Shown here in pieces: positions 41,877 to 51,900 of a DNA stretch of 64,000 nucleotides; position 1 is the stretch's first letter; every line of letters begins with the position of its first letter. The stretch is from positions 62,001-126,000 of the forward strand of contig NZ_FWZT01000022.1 in NCBI RefSeq assembly GCF_900177345.1, in the 5' to 3' direction. Below the pieces are notes generated by a model. It did not search any database and had not been told where the DNA came from. It saw only the letters and a list, made by a program, of their open reading frames with translations. Source of the DNA: Pseudobacteriovorax antillogorgiicola. GTDB taxonomy: Bacteria > Bdellovibrionota_B > Oligoflexia > Oligoflexales > Oligoflexaceae. A program made the position numbers and the translations under genes.

Positions 41877-42703
41877 CCCTACCTACGGTGCATTCAGGTG
41901 TGGGCCTCAGCCTACACTTGGATCAAATAGACGAATTCTTAGCGAGTGGAGCAAATCTTCCCTATGTTGAAGTTGTTGCCGACAATTGGCTGAGTCCGGG
42001 ACCTCACCATAAAAAACTAGAACAGATTCGCCAAGACTACGACATACTTTTTCACTGTGTCAGCGGAAATTTGGGCGGACTGGATCCCATAGACCTTGAT
42101 TACTGGCAAGCGATTCAGAGCTTAAGAAAGCGGTACCAGCCCAAGCATGTTTCTGATCACCTATGCTTTTCTCGGGATGAAGGCACTTACTTTCATGACC
42201 TGCTGCCGATTCCATTTAACGAAGAATCTCTGAAGCGTTGCGAGGAGAGAGTCCTACTGGTGCAAGACATGATATCAGAAGCAATTCTAATCGAAAATCT
42301 ATCTTATTACTTTGAGTATCCTGAATCGACCATGGCAGAGGATCAATTTATTAATCAGCTTTGCCTAACATGTGACAGCTATATTCTCTTGGATCTCAAC
42401 AACATCTGGGTGAATGAACAAAATCTAAGTCATTCTGCTGCAAACTACCTTAAGAATATCAATCGCGACCGTGTCCGCGAAATTCACCTTGCTGGGCCAG
42501 AGAAGATTGATAACCGCTGGGTCGATACCCATGGTAGCTTTGTTCAAGATTCCGTTCTGGAATATCTTGAGACATTTCTGGCAAACCATTCAGTGCCTGT
42601 AATATACGAGCGGGATCGTCATCGACCATCATTTGGTAAGCTCCTGGAAGAGTGCTCACAAATCAATGCTAAAATAGGATACTATCCATGGACCACCCCT
42701 TGA
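41873..42703 (+). CDS. bufB: DUF692 multinuclear non-heme iron oxidative enzyme (BufB/MbnB-like)
   Basis: A 276-residue TIM-barrel enzyme that modifies Cys in the precursor peptide. Likely metal ligands are spread along the chain: HSGVGLSL at the N terminus, YVEVVADNW, FHCVSGNLGG, VSDHLCFS, LIENLSYYF (E-N-x-S of the family), LLDLNNIWVN, EIHLAGPE and WVDTHGS, with YERDRHRP near the end. Length agrees with DUF692. It starts inside the bufA stop and its own end overlaps bufC by 16 bp. BufC normally presents the precursor to this enzyme. Confidence 0.93.
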   Translation: MTLPTVHSGVGLSLHLDQIDEFLASGANLPYVEVVADNWLSPGPHHKKLEQIRQDYDILFHCVSGNLGGLDPIDLDYWQAIQSLRKRYQPKHVSDHLCFSRDEGTYFHDLLPIPFNEESLKRCEERVLLVQDMISEAILIENLSYYFEYPESTMAEDQFINQLCLTCDSYILLDLNNIWVNEQNLSHSAANYLKNINRDRVREIHLAGPEKIDNRWVDTHGSFVQDSVLEYLETFLANHSVPVIYERDRHRPSFGKLLEECSQINAKIGYYPWTTP

Positions 42704-43179
42704 GACGGATAGCTCGGCAAATACGGACCATGTCTACCAAACAGCTTGAGCTGCATCCATATATTCAGAATTATCTGTTCAATCACCTGGATGCTCTCAA
42801 GGAGGCATTTCCTGCCACCTACCGCTTCTTGGGGGAAAACAACTTTAAGTACTTCGGGAGGCTTTACCTTTTGGATAACCCTCCTGGTAAAGCCAATATC
42901 GATCTCTATGGCGAAGATTTTCCAGAATTTCTAGGAAAACAAGATGAATTCAGAGAGATGGTCTATCTAAAAGACATTGCCGCCATAGACTATCTTTGGT
43001 TTCTGCAAAACACAGAGGAGGCAACTGTTCGAGTTGCAGACGGTACCCTTAACTTGTGGCGAGGGCTTGTCGACGAAGTTGAGCTTGAAGAAATCGAGAT
43101 TGATACCAATCAGCCGGTGGATATTAGCTGCCACTGGCATCAGGGGGAGCTTGTACTGGCTGCCCAGTTAGTGACCTAG
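42688..43179 (+). CDS. bufC: short BufC-like partner protein (DUF2063)
   Basis: A 163-residue partner of the DUF692 enzyme. AGGA lies 8 nt before the ATG, which overlaps bufB. The DUF2063 domain is recognisable: QNYLFNHLDALKEAFPATYR, LGENNFKYFGRLYLL, DLYGEDFPEFLG and YLKDIAAIDYLWF. After it only a small ~60-residue tail follows, rich in acidic residues and ending HWHQGELVLAAQLV. Typical BufC proteins I know are about 250 residues with a larger C-terminal domain, so this one is shortened. No DoxX-type BufD gene follows. Confidence 0.82.
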   Translation: MDHPLRRIARQIRTMSTKQLELHPYIQNYLFNHLDALKEAFPATYRFLGENNFKYFGRLYLLDNPPGKANIDLYGEDFPEFLGKQDEFREMVYLKDIAAIDYLWFLQNTEEATVRVADGTLNLWRGLVDEVELEEIEIDTNQPVDISCHWHQGELVLAAQLVT

Positions 43180-43346
43180 CCCTGCCTTAAATCCTCAGTA
43201 GGTAAAGATTGCAAGCTGCACTTTTTTTTAGTCCGCTATCATAAAAATCAAAATAGCAAGAGCCAGCCCTGAGAATATTGAGCCTGGTTCCTCAGGTTGA
43301 GCGATAGCTAAATCGAATTTGATAATTTTATGAAGAGGACTAAATC

Positions 43347-44249
43347 ATGAAAACCTATCTCATCACGGGCATATTCTTGCTCTTACTATCACCCCCATTA
43401 CTTGCAGAGACTCTCACAGAATATGCTCTAAACTGCGAAACCCATGTAGGAGGTGAGATTCCCACATTTTCATGCCTAGATGGAGCTATAATTCCTATCC
43501 AAGGATCGGAACAAGGTCCATGCGAAAACCCTCAAATTCTGAACGGAGAATGCTGGAACTACTCACGGCTCGGAAAGCTGGAAAGTGGTGATCAAGATGT
43601 AGAAATTCGCTTTCTCTGCCGACATTACAATAAAGCTTCCGGTCCCGATGATTACATTTTTAATGATATTGCCTTGATTCAAAAGAATATGAAAACAGGT
43701 GCCACGTGTTTTTTTCAATCTCCGTCCGGATACCGCCCTCGTCACGACGGGCGGCGGATCCAAGCACCTCGTCGTGGTGATCTCACAGTTTGGCAAACCC
43801 CTGAGGTAACTGCCTCTCAGGAGTGTGTCGGATGCCATGATAATCGAGGCTTTTTAAAAACACCTTTTGTGCAAGGAGTCGAGGGCTACCATGCAGTGCC
43901 TCGCCCAACCCCCACGTTGCAATATTACTTTCCCGGTGATGTCACAGACTACTGGCGTGTATATGAAGTTCGCTCGACGACCCAACCAACTTGCTCTGGG
44001 TGTCATACTCTTGGCATGTCCAATGTGGATCGAAGCTTTCGAGGCACGGCTCGAACCATCGGTCTGCAAGCGGCTGGCTTGCGTCGCACCTATGGGCAAG
44101 TTTTAGGGGCAAGCCCTTGGATGCCTTATGGGGAAGTGTCTGCTCAGGCCCATGCACGGTGTGTTGCTAACCCTAGCCAAGAAGAGTGCCAAATTACAGC
44201 TTTCGATCACTATGAGTGGGATAACACCAGCTATGAAGCCGGTAATTAA
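43347..44249 (+). CDS. secreted protein with two CxxCH (heme-c-like) motifs
   Basis: A 300-residue secreted protein; AGAGGA precedes the ATG and the signal peptide ends LLAET. Heme-attachment-like motifs are ECVGCHDNRG (about residue 162) and TCSGCHTLGMS (about 215), with further Cys in the N-terminal half that may form disulfides. The tail has a Cys pair (RCVANPSQEECQ). The middle segment GYRPRHDGRR is basic. A periplasmic di-heme electron carrier is plausible, but the sites could also bind metal. It lies 167 bp after the bufferin operon and overlaps the next gene by 17 bp; a copper link is inference. Confidence 0.75.
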   Translation: MKTYLITGIFLLLLSPPLLAETLTEYALNCETHVGGEIPTFSCLDGAIIPIQGSEQGPCENPQILNGECWNYSRLGKLESGDQDVEIRFLCRHYNKASGPDDYIFNDIALIQKNMKTGATCFFQSPSGYRPRHDGRRIQAPRRGDLTVWQTPEVTASQECVGCHDNRGFLKTPFVQGVEGYHAVPRPTPTLQYYFPGDVTDYWRVYEVRSTTQPTCSGCHTLGMSNVDRSFRGTARTIGLQAAGLRRTYGQVLGASPWMPYGEVSAQAHARCVANPSQEECQITAFDHYEWDNTSYEAGN

Positions 44250-45126
44250 CTTCACTTTGGGCCTAGGAGGAAGTGCCTTGCTCCTTGCCCTTGTCTCTTG
44301 GCAAACCTTCATAGAACCTCCCCGTGACCATGAAGTGAAGTTGCAACAAAAGACTAGGGCCCCTCTTGGTGCACCACAAGAAGGCGGATCCATCTCGCCT
44401 TTAGCACTGCCTTCAACAAAATCGAGGTTTGAGCGTCACGATATGGGAAGCATTTTTCGCTTGATTGATAGCGGCAACTGGCAGGCGGCCGAGAAGGCTC
44501 TAACAAGCATGATATCTCACAACTCGCAAAACATAAAAGCCATCAACGAACTTATGATTCTTAAGCAGCACGATCGAAAAGATTTAGATGAAGCGTTGAA
44601 CTTGTGTATCAGGCTAGTCGCTACCGCACCCGACTACCCTTTCATATTTGATAAGCTACGAGAGCTAGCCCAGTTAGCGGAACGAGAGCGAGATGTAATA
44701 ACTTGGCTCCAGTCTCAATGGCAAGAGCTTCCTAAAGAGAGGGTGGCTACCACCATCGGCCGCCTTTGGCAGGCCCTGGATGATCACCGCGAAGCAAGTC
44801 TCTGGCTTAAGGAGGCTTTGCGGCACGAAGGTGATCAACAAGGCTATATTTGGGGTTACCTGGCAAGATCCTATCATCACTTAGACCAGAAAAGCGAGGA
44901 GAGTGCGGCCTTACATGAGGCCATTCGAGTCCACAAACAATATAACAATAACGTGGACCCTAGGGAACCCAAGAACTTTCGTGCAACCACTCCCTATAAA
45001 TATCAGCTTCTGGATTCCTATTGGTCGCAGCGAAAGCTAGTAGAAGCGAAACCCTTGCTTAACGAGCTTCTACGTCGTGATCCTGCAAATCCTAAACTTC
45101 TTGCTTATCAGGCTGAGCTTCTCTGA
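44233..45126 (+). CDS. membrane-anchored TPR protein
   Basis: A 297-residue protein with one N-terminal anchor (FTLGLGGSALLLALVSW), a Pro/Arg-rich stretch to about 60, then TPR-type helices: SGNWQAAEKALTSMIS, KDLDEALNLCIRLVATAP, DHREASLWLKEALRHEGD, and KLVEAKPLLNELLRRDPANP. The repeats should lie in the periplasm. The start at 44233 overlaps the upstream di-heme gene's last 17 bases, suggesting coupling. In cytochrome systems TPR proteins hold apocytochrome (CcmI type), which fits the partner gene but is not proven. Confidence 0.75.
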   Translation: MKPVINFTLGLGGSALLLALVSWQTFIEPPRDHEVKLQQKTRAPLGAPQEGGSISPLALPSTKSRFERHDMGSIFRLIDSGNWQAAEKALTSMISHNSQNIKAINELMILKQHDRKDLDEALNLCIRLVATAPDYPFIFDKLRELAQLAERERDVITWLQSQWQELPKERVATTIGRLWQALDDHREASLWLKEALRHEGDQQGYIWGYLARSYHHLDQKSEESAALHEAIRVHKQYNNNVDPREPKNFRATTPYKYQLLDSYWSQRKLVEAKPLLNELLRRDPANPKLLAYQAELL

Positions 45127-45152
45127 GCTAACCTTAGCTGATTTCATTGTTC

Positions 45153-45620
45153 CTAGAGACGATAGCGAACCGTCAGCAAACCACTATTGATCAGGATGCC
45201 TGTAGGTTCACTAAACCAACCATAGTGGTGCATGGAATCAAGACCAATGTAGATGTCTTTTGTTATTTTCTTTGTACAGCCAAAGCCAATTAGTGGCCCA
45301 AGCGCGGTAGATGATTCGGCCTGCGTTTCATAATTTAATAACCCAAAGCCAGCAGTTAGATGAAGGTCATAGCCTTTTTTTCGAATATGAGGCCTTAGAA
45401 ATCCGCCGACAGCGAGTCCACCTGGACCCGTATCACTACTCCCATAACTCAAGAGGTAGCCACCCCAGCCAGCAACTTTATCCCACTTCATTTCATAGTC
45501 AGCTCCAATAGCTATTCCACCTTGGCCATAGCCAAAGTATCCATTCACATATGATTTACTTTTCTTTGCGCTCGCAACAGCAGGCAACATGAGGCCTAAA
45601 AAAGCCAATACTTTCCACAT
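45153..45620 (-). CDS. small outer-membrane beta-barrel protein
   Basis: A 155-residue protein with signal MWKVLAFLGLMLPAVASA. Mature strands such as VNGYFGYGQGGIAIGADYEM, YDLHLTAGFGLLNYET and GLLTVRYRL alternate hydrophobic and polar residues and are Gly/Tyr-rich. It ends in RYRL. The length suits an eight-strand barrel. Function unknown. It is convergent with the TPR gene. Confidence 0.68.
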   Translation of the reverse strand: MWKVLAFLGLMLPAVASAKKSKSYVNGYFGYGQGGIAIGADYEMKWDKVAGWGGYLLSYGSSDTGPGGLAVGGFLRPHIRKKGYDLHLTAGFGLLNYETQAESSTALGPLIGFGCTKKITKDIYIGLDSMHHYGWFSEPTGILINSGLLTVRYRL

Positions 45621-45958
45621 GGTCGTACCTCTTTATAAAACTTGTCCTGCGTCACGTATCGGCTATATTCATTACTAAGTTGAATAGATCCCTCATTTAA
45701 TTGCATTTTAAAGGATATTTTTTACTATTTTAAAATCCTCCATGATCACTGTCACAGCAAAATCACAGATTCGAGCACCTTCTTACCCATTCGCGGAACA
45801 GTAGAATCTGCTTGGGAGGAAAATAATGCCACCTGATAGAGCTTCAGATTTGCTTACCAAATTTTTTTATTTTTTTGGTCTCTCAAGCCATCAACCTTAA
45901 AGATTTTCCCCAGATTCCGACGCCACCTGCAATGGACAGATCTTAGAGAGGGGACAAG
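45621..45958. other. divergent intergenic region between barrel and PA14 lipoprotein
   Basis: AT-rich, no coding frame. Presumed to hold promoters for both flanking genes; no operator recognised. Confidence 0.3.
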
Positions 45959-47005
45959 ATGAAGAAACTATCCATCATTATGCTTTTTTTAATCCAGTGT
46001 TCGAATAAATCGGGGTTTCATAATAAAGTCGATGAAATTAGCTCACTTCCTAGCCTCGACCGAGAAATCGAAGCCGCCGGGACAGCTACGGTGCCCGAGG
46101 CCATCGTCCCAGTCATTCCGCAAGCGGGCGAGCAGTCGCAAGTTGAGCTTCCGCCACTGACGCTCAAACCTTCACTTTTCTCGATGCGCGCCGGATCTGA
46201 AGGACTTCAGTTCCAAGTTTTGATGGGTCAAGCCCCTTTCCAAGGGGATGTCGAATTTACCGTTGTCGGTCAGGATCTAGGAGGAGACCTTGGCTCGATT
46301 GACGACCAAGGTATGTATGTACCTCCCGCTAACACCGTTCAAGCGATGGATATAGAAATCGAGGTCAAGGCCCTCGACGGTACTGATCGAAGCGCTGAGT
46401 CTAGCGGTTTGATCAGCCCCGAATCGAGTTTATTTATCGTTTGCAAAGAAGGGGATAACTTGCATCCCATGATAGCAAGGCTATACGCCTTGCCCGAGGA
46501 AACGGAACGATTACCAGAAAATTTCCTCCTGATGAAACCACAGGGCTATCTTTGTATGGATCAGCTCGATATCGCTCCCAGAGATTTTAGCCTGGGATTT
46601 CCTGGAGTGACAAATCGCTTTGAGTGGTTTGCCCTCGATGTGCAATCGCTACTTTGGATTGAAGAGCCCGGAGACTACTACATTGGGATACGCTCCGATG
46701 ATGGCAGTCGGGTGTTTTTGAATGATCAACTAATTATCGATAACGATGGCCAACACTCGCCCGAAGAGAAAGGGGTCTACATAACCTTAACTCCCGGCTA
46801 CTACCCTCTTCGGATTCATTATTTTCAGGGCCCTCGCTACACACTATCGTTAGAGTTGCTCTGGCAGCTGCCCGACTCGGATGATAAGGTGCACATACCC
46901 CAAAATAATTTACGTTACCCCTCCTTGATAAAACCTTGGAAACGTCACCAAAACTTACAGGAGTCCAGGATCAGTGCACCGCACAAGAAACAAAAGCCAT
47001 TTTGA
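45959..47005 (+). CDS. PA14-domain lipoprotein
   Basis: A 348-residue lipoprotein with a short signal (MKKLSIIMLFLIQC-S). Residues about 65-150 look like an Ig/fibronectin-like module (LFSMRAGSEGLQFQVLMGQA). The C-terminal half carries a PA14 carbohydrate-binding domain: GDYYIGIRSDDGSRVFLND, LIIDNDGQHSPEE and GYYPLRIHYFQGP. The Asp-Asp pair in the first of these is the calcium-binding motif of lectin-type PA14. The C terminus is basic. It is likely surface-exposed and sugar-binding. Monocistronic. Confidence 0.82.
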   Translation: MKKLSIIMLFLIQCSNKSGFHNKVDEISSLPSLDREIEAAGTATVPEAIVPVIPQAGEQSQVELPPLTLKPSLFSMRAGSEGLQFQVLMGQAPFQGDVEFTVVGQDLGGDLGSIDDQGMYVPPANTVQAMDIEIEVKALDGTDRSAESSGLISPESSLFIVCKEGDNLHPMIARLYALPEETERLPENFLLMKPQGYLCMDQLDIAPRDFSLGFPGVTNRFEWFALDVQSLLWIEEPGDYYIGIRSDDGSRVFLNDQLIIDNDGQHSPEEKGVYITLTPGYYPLRIHYFQGPRYTLSLELLWQLPDSDDKVHIPQNNLRYPSLIKPWKRHQNLQESRISAPHKKQKPF

Positions 47006-47136
47006 CGCCATTTGATTAACGCAATATTTTGCACTAAGACATTTGATCTTTCCTAGCCGTATGTTATACCCTCAAGTCACTCTGGGTTAGAGTCATGGGG
47101 CGGCACAACCGCTCCTTTTTGCAAGAAAGAGCGTTC

Positions 47137-47775
47137 ATGTCCCATCTGATCTTAAGCATTTGTATTCTTTGGATTGTTCCACTGGTTTGGCACGCACTTC
47201 ACCGTACCCCATTGTTGATTCGAGTTGAAAAGATTGCCATTCTTGTAATTCTAGCCATCATCATGTTTGGCTTTATGCCACATCATCTGGCCGAAGATGG
47301 TTGGTTGAGTCTGGTCTACCTTCTCGGCAGCGCTCTGTCCTTCACTGTAGTGGAGCGATTTGCCAAAACAGTTTCCATGAACAAGTCTCATCCCATTGCT
47401 TTTTTTGGCGTCTTCTTAGCACTTCATGCGCTTGCAGATGGGATCGGAATTGGGATTGCTGAGGCCCATACAGGTTCCCATCACCACCACCACGGGGAAG
47501 AGATGCTCGCGACTACAATTGCCCTCCACAGACTTCCTGCAGGTATTGGCATTTGGAGCTTTCTTTATCCGCTAAAAGGCTGGAAACACCCCACCGTGTT
47601 ATTCGCAATTATGACTTTTGCCACGGTTCTTGGATACGCTATGGCCCAGCAAGACTTGACTGGCTTTCATGGCCCCCACGAAACTCATATTCTTGAGTAC
47701 TTAATCGCGGGAGGCTTGATCCACTTCGGATTCCACGCTGTTTCCCATCCTCGTCAGCTACCTGTAACAACATGA
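47137..47775 (+). CDS. ZIP-like metal transporter family membrane protein
   Basis: About 212 residues with eight hydrophobic segments. The ATG at 47137 follows AAGAAAGAG; an ATG at 47095 in the same frame adds a basic leader. Signature motifs are HALADGIGIGIAEA (HxxxDG, as in ZIP helix IV) and ALHRLPAGIGIW (HRLPxG, as in helix V), with a His-rich loop HHHHHGEE between them that likely binds metal. Zinc or iron uptake is the family role. The stop overlaps the methyltransferase start (ATGA). ZIP members are usually longer (about 250-300). Confidence 0.75.
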   Translation: MSHLILSICILWIVPLVWHALHRTPLLIRVEKIAILVILAIIMFGFMPHHLAEDGWLSLVYLLGSALSFTVVERFAKTVSMNKSHPIAFFGVFLALHALADGIGIGIAEAHTGSHHHHHGEEMLATTIALHRLPAGIGIWSFLYPLKGWKHPTVLFAIMTFATVLGYAMAQQDLTGFHGPHETHILEYLIAGGLIHFGFHAVSHPRQLPVTT

Positions 47776-48773
47776 CTAGCGAGGAATTTAATCGCCTCAT
47801 CAGCAATGCCCCTCATTCACTAGAAAAGCAAAATCGCGACTTGGATTGCTTTTTTGGGATCGTCCCACAGTCTATCGAAGCATCATTGTCACCAAATTCT
47901 ACCAAGCCAGGTCTTTACCTAGAAAACATCGAACCCGATGCTCTCTCAAGCTCCTATAGAGACTTTCAGCAAATTTTTACTGCACTCGACTTGAAAGCAA
48001 GCGATCATGTGGTAGATTTAGGTGCTGCCTACGGAAGATCTATTCTTTTTCTGAGCCAAGCTTACCCCAATACTCCTGGAACGGCATTTGAGTATGTGGA
48101 GGAACGCATTGCAGAGGCACAGCGCTTTGCTGCCATGCACCTAACATCCAAGCACCAGTTTTTATGCCAAGACCTCTTAGCCCCTGGCTTTAAGATACCT
48201 TCCGCGAGTGTATACTTCCTATATCAGCCGGTTGGTGATCTTTGCGATCACCTTTTACGCCAACTCAGAGAGATCGCACAGCATCAATCTTTCACATTGG
48301 TAGCCATAGAATCTCACGGAGATTTTATCCAACGCTTAGCGTGCGAGCCTTGGCTAAGCGTAACGAGAAAGATTCGGGTCGCCTCCCCCCGCCACGATCC
48401 CTGGATATACTTTTTGGAGCCAGTGTCTCGCAGCGGTGCTGAAGAAGACCAACAATGCAGTAGCGAAGGGCTCACTAAAGCAAGATCGCAGAGCCATATC
48501 GAACTCACAGACGATTTGCGAGCCCTGCTTACCCGTAACTTAGACTGCTTTCGAGACTACATTGCCCATGTCCAAACTCGAACACCCAAAGGCACGCTAA
48601 CTCACTGGTGGGCCCCTCTTGCTGCCGCTAGCCTTTCATTCTATCAAGGCCGACCCTACATTGAATTTGGCTCTGAAGGCCCTCTCGCTGGAATCGACGA
48701 ACTGTGGGGCAAGACCATCATTGCAATGGTCCATCGCGAAAGCCCTGAAGCCACTGGTCTAGAGCTACGATAG
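47772..48773 (+). CDS. class I SAM-dependent methyltransferase
   Basis: A 333-residue soluble protein coupled by ATGA overlap to the ZIP-like gene. Motif I is VVDLGAAYGRSILFLS, motif II FEYVEERIAEAQRF, and the post-II acidic loop is LCQDLLAPGF. Further on, SVYFLYQPVGD fits motif IV. Weak resemblance to the DOT1-like group in the helical lead-in (SYRDFQQIF). Substrate unknown. The C-terminal ~120 residues are extra relative to a minimal fold. Confidence 0.75.
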   Translation: MTSEEFNRLISNAPHSLEKQNRDLDCFFGIVPQSIEASLSPNSTKPGLYLENIEPDALSSSYRDFQQIFTALDLKASDHVVDLGAAYGRSILFLSQAYPNTPGTAFEYVEERIAEAQRFAAMHLTSKHQFLCQDLLAPGFKIPSASVYFLYQPVGDLCDHLLRQLREIAQHQSFTLVAIESHGDFIQRLACEPWLSVTRKIRVASPRHDPWIYFLEPVSRSGAEEDQQCSSEGLTKARSQSHIELTDDLRALLTRNLDCFRDYIAHVQTRTPKGTLTHWWAPLAAASLSFYQGRPYIEFGSEGPLAGIDELWGKTIIAMVHRESPEATGLELR

Positions 48774-48953
48774 GTTTGAAGCTCGCTATGGTCAACGGAA
48801 AGCAAACCCGATGGTGAGGAACTTTTTAAGAGAGTTGAGCATTTTAAATTCACCTCTCATTTCAGTGATAAATGTCATTTTGTCTTCTAAGCGTGCTCCG
48901 CATCTGATAAAAAGGTGATAGGTCCCCATCAATCTTAAGCAGGCTGTTCAGGT

Positions 48954-51900
48954 ATGACATCCCTTTCCAAGTTCTTCGTCGACAAGCCCCTTGCTGCGAA
49001 TTTGGTCTCGATCCTGGTGATCGCGATTGGTCTATTCTCGTTTCTTCAGCTGAAACGCCAGGCCACCCCTCTCGTAGACATGCAGCAGATGAGAATCATG
49101 AGCGTCTTGCCTGCCGCATCACCCAAGGATGTTGAACTAAATGTAACGACCAAAATTGAAGAAGCCTTGGAAGGTGTTAGCGGCCTAAAAAAATATATTT
49201 CACATTCCTCTGAGGGGCGATCCACAATCGAGGTATTTATTGACCCCGACGCCCGCGATAAGGAAAAGGTCAAAGATGATGTAAGGCGGGCTGTTGAGTC
49301 TGTTCAAGATCTTCCAGACGAGATGCTTGACAAGCCCTATATTCAGGAAATCAAGGTCGATGACATGATCGTCTATGAATTGGCTATTGTCTTCGATCAA
49401 TACTCACCTCAGAAGATCAAAGAAGTCGGGCGCCAGCTTAAGCGAAAACTACTTGAAATTGGAGAGGTTGCTCGGGTCCGAGAGAATGCGATTCCAGAGC
49501 GAGAGATTAAGATACTGCTTAATAACAAGAAGCTGAATGCCAAACAAGTATCCGTTGAAGAAGTGCTAATGGCCATCAAAAACAATAAGATCCGCTTGGC
49601 CGGCGGCACATTGGAGTCCTTCACAGCAGAGAAGGGCATCATCACTGTGTCTGAGTTTGCTAACCCTCAGGACATGGGCAATATCGTCATCCGCTCGACG
49701 AGCAGTGGCCGACATATTTATGTAAAGGATGTTGCCACAATCTTGGATGACTTTGAAAAAGCAGAAAAGATTGTTCGGTTCAATGGCCGCCGCGGCGGCT
49801 CCTTGCTCATTGTCAAAAAAGCTTCTGCAGACCTGATTGAACTCGTGGATAAGGTGGAAGTTGTTAAAAAAGAGTTCCTTGAGACAGCTCCTGAAGACCT
49901 ATCTTTGCTGACAACTTGGGATTTCTCTGTCAATACCCGTACGCGTCTCAACATTGTTTCATCGAATTTCGCAGCGGGTTTTTTTCTTGTCTTGATCGTC
50001 CTGTTTATGTTCCTTGACCCTCGCATTGCCATGTGGGCCGCTCTGGGCATTCCTATCGCTATCGCGGGAGCCACCACCATTTTGCCCCTACTGGACGTTT
50101 CGATCAATAGTGTTTCGTTATGTGGCATGATCTTAGTTCTCGGTATGATCGTCGATGATGCCATCATTATCGCTGAAAGTATCTACCGCCACATGGAAGA
50201 TGGCTTAGCACCCAGGGAAGCTGCCAAGCAAGGCTTGCAGGCGGTGATTAAACCCGTTTTTGGAACCATCGTTACGTCAATTATTGCCTTTGTGCCACTC
50301 TACTTTCTTCCAGGCTCTATCGGCGACTTTGCCGTTGAAGTGCCAACGGTGGTCAATATTATGCTGGTGGCGTCTTTCTTAGAAGCCACACTTATTCTGC
50401 CGTCTCACCTAGGTCATCGAAAGAAGGCACCATCGGCGAGCCACAAACCCCCGGGAACACGATTTATCCTTCGGATGGAGCTGGTCTACGGTCGATTTTT
50501 GGGCCAGACACTGCGCTACAAGTGGCTCGCCTTTTTCGCAACAACAATTTTTTTATTGGGCGGCATCACCATTTGTTTAAAGATGTCTCGCTTTAGAATG
50601 TTCGATCTGGATCAGGCCTATCGCATCTATCTCATGGGTGATGTCAAGGAGGGGTCGCCACTTTCTTATACAGAAAGCCAGGTTGAGGTTCTTGAAAAAA
50701 TCATCGATTCGTTCCCGGGTCAAGGCGCGATCACTTCTGTGAAAACCACCGTGGGCCAAGAAGGTAGCTTCAAAGGTGCTCGCTTTGCATCGCACACGTC
50801 GTTCCTATCGGAAATTGTCATGAAGCCCTTTACAGAGCGTGATATTACAGCCCAGGAACTCAGTAATTGGCTCAAGAAGGCTGTAGAGACAAGTTCTGAT
50901 CTTAAACTGGTAAAATTCGATTTGGAGATCGACTCGGAGGGCCCTCCCGTGGGACGGCCTATTGAAATCAGAATTGTTGGTGATGACGATCGCATCCGCT
51001 ACGAGCTGGTGGCGAAACTTAAAGAGCTTCTTCAGCAGTATCCCGTAAGTGAAGTGATCTCTGACAACGTTCCCGGAAAACAGGAGCTGCAACTTAGGCC
51101 AGACTTTGAAGCCTTATCCCAGTCTGGGCTCACAGTATCAACAGTCGCCAATACCATTCGTACGATTTTTGACGGCTCCATAGTTGGTGATGTGCAGACA
51201 CCAGTGGAAAGTGCCGACTACCGACTTCTAATGGATGAACGCTTCCATGATTTTAATGACCCCCTCCAAGACATCTACGTTCGCAATCAATATGGCAACC
51301 TGATTCCCCTCAAAGGTTTGATGCTCGAGGAGCGTGGCCGTACCATGAAAAAAATTCTTCACTATAACGGTAATCCCTCAAACCTGATCACCGCCAATAT
51401 CGCGCCAACTGTTACAGCCGGAGATATTTATAAGAATTTGAGCCAGGAACTATCCGGGTTGGAGCAACAATTCCCTGGTTATTCCATTCTTTTGGGGGGA
51501 GAAGCGAAGGAGAGTGATAAATTTGTCAACCAGATTCTCATGCTTTTGGGGCTAGCAATTATGGGAATCTACTTTTGGTTGGCCTTTCAACTTGAGTCGC
51601 TAAGTCAACCCTTTATGGTGGTGCTGGCAATACCCTTCGGCTTGATCGGTATGCTAGCGGCCTTTATCGGCCATGGCTACGATCTTTCTCTACTGGCTTT
51701 GGTTGGTGTTGTTGGGGTTGGTGGCGTGCTTGTCAATGACTCTCTAATTATGGTGGAATTCATCAACCGCCTGCGAAGAGAAGGTCATCGTAATATCCAA
51801 GAAGCGATTATTCTAGGAGCCCAGCATCGATTCCGACCAATCGTCTTAACGACTCTCACAACAGTTACAGGCCTTCTACCAACGGCCTACGGCCTGATCG

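Noticed and set aside
47485-47500. His codon run in the ZIP-like gene considered as vector tag contamination
   Set aside because: Histidine-rich loops between these helices are normal in ZIP transporters, and flanks are genomic.
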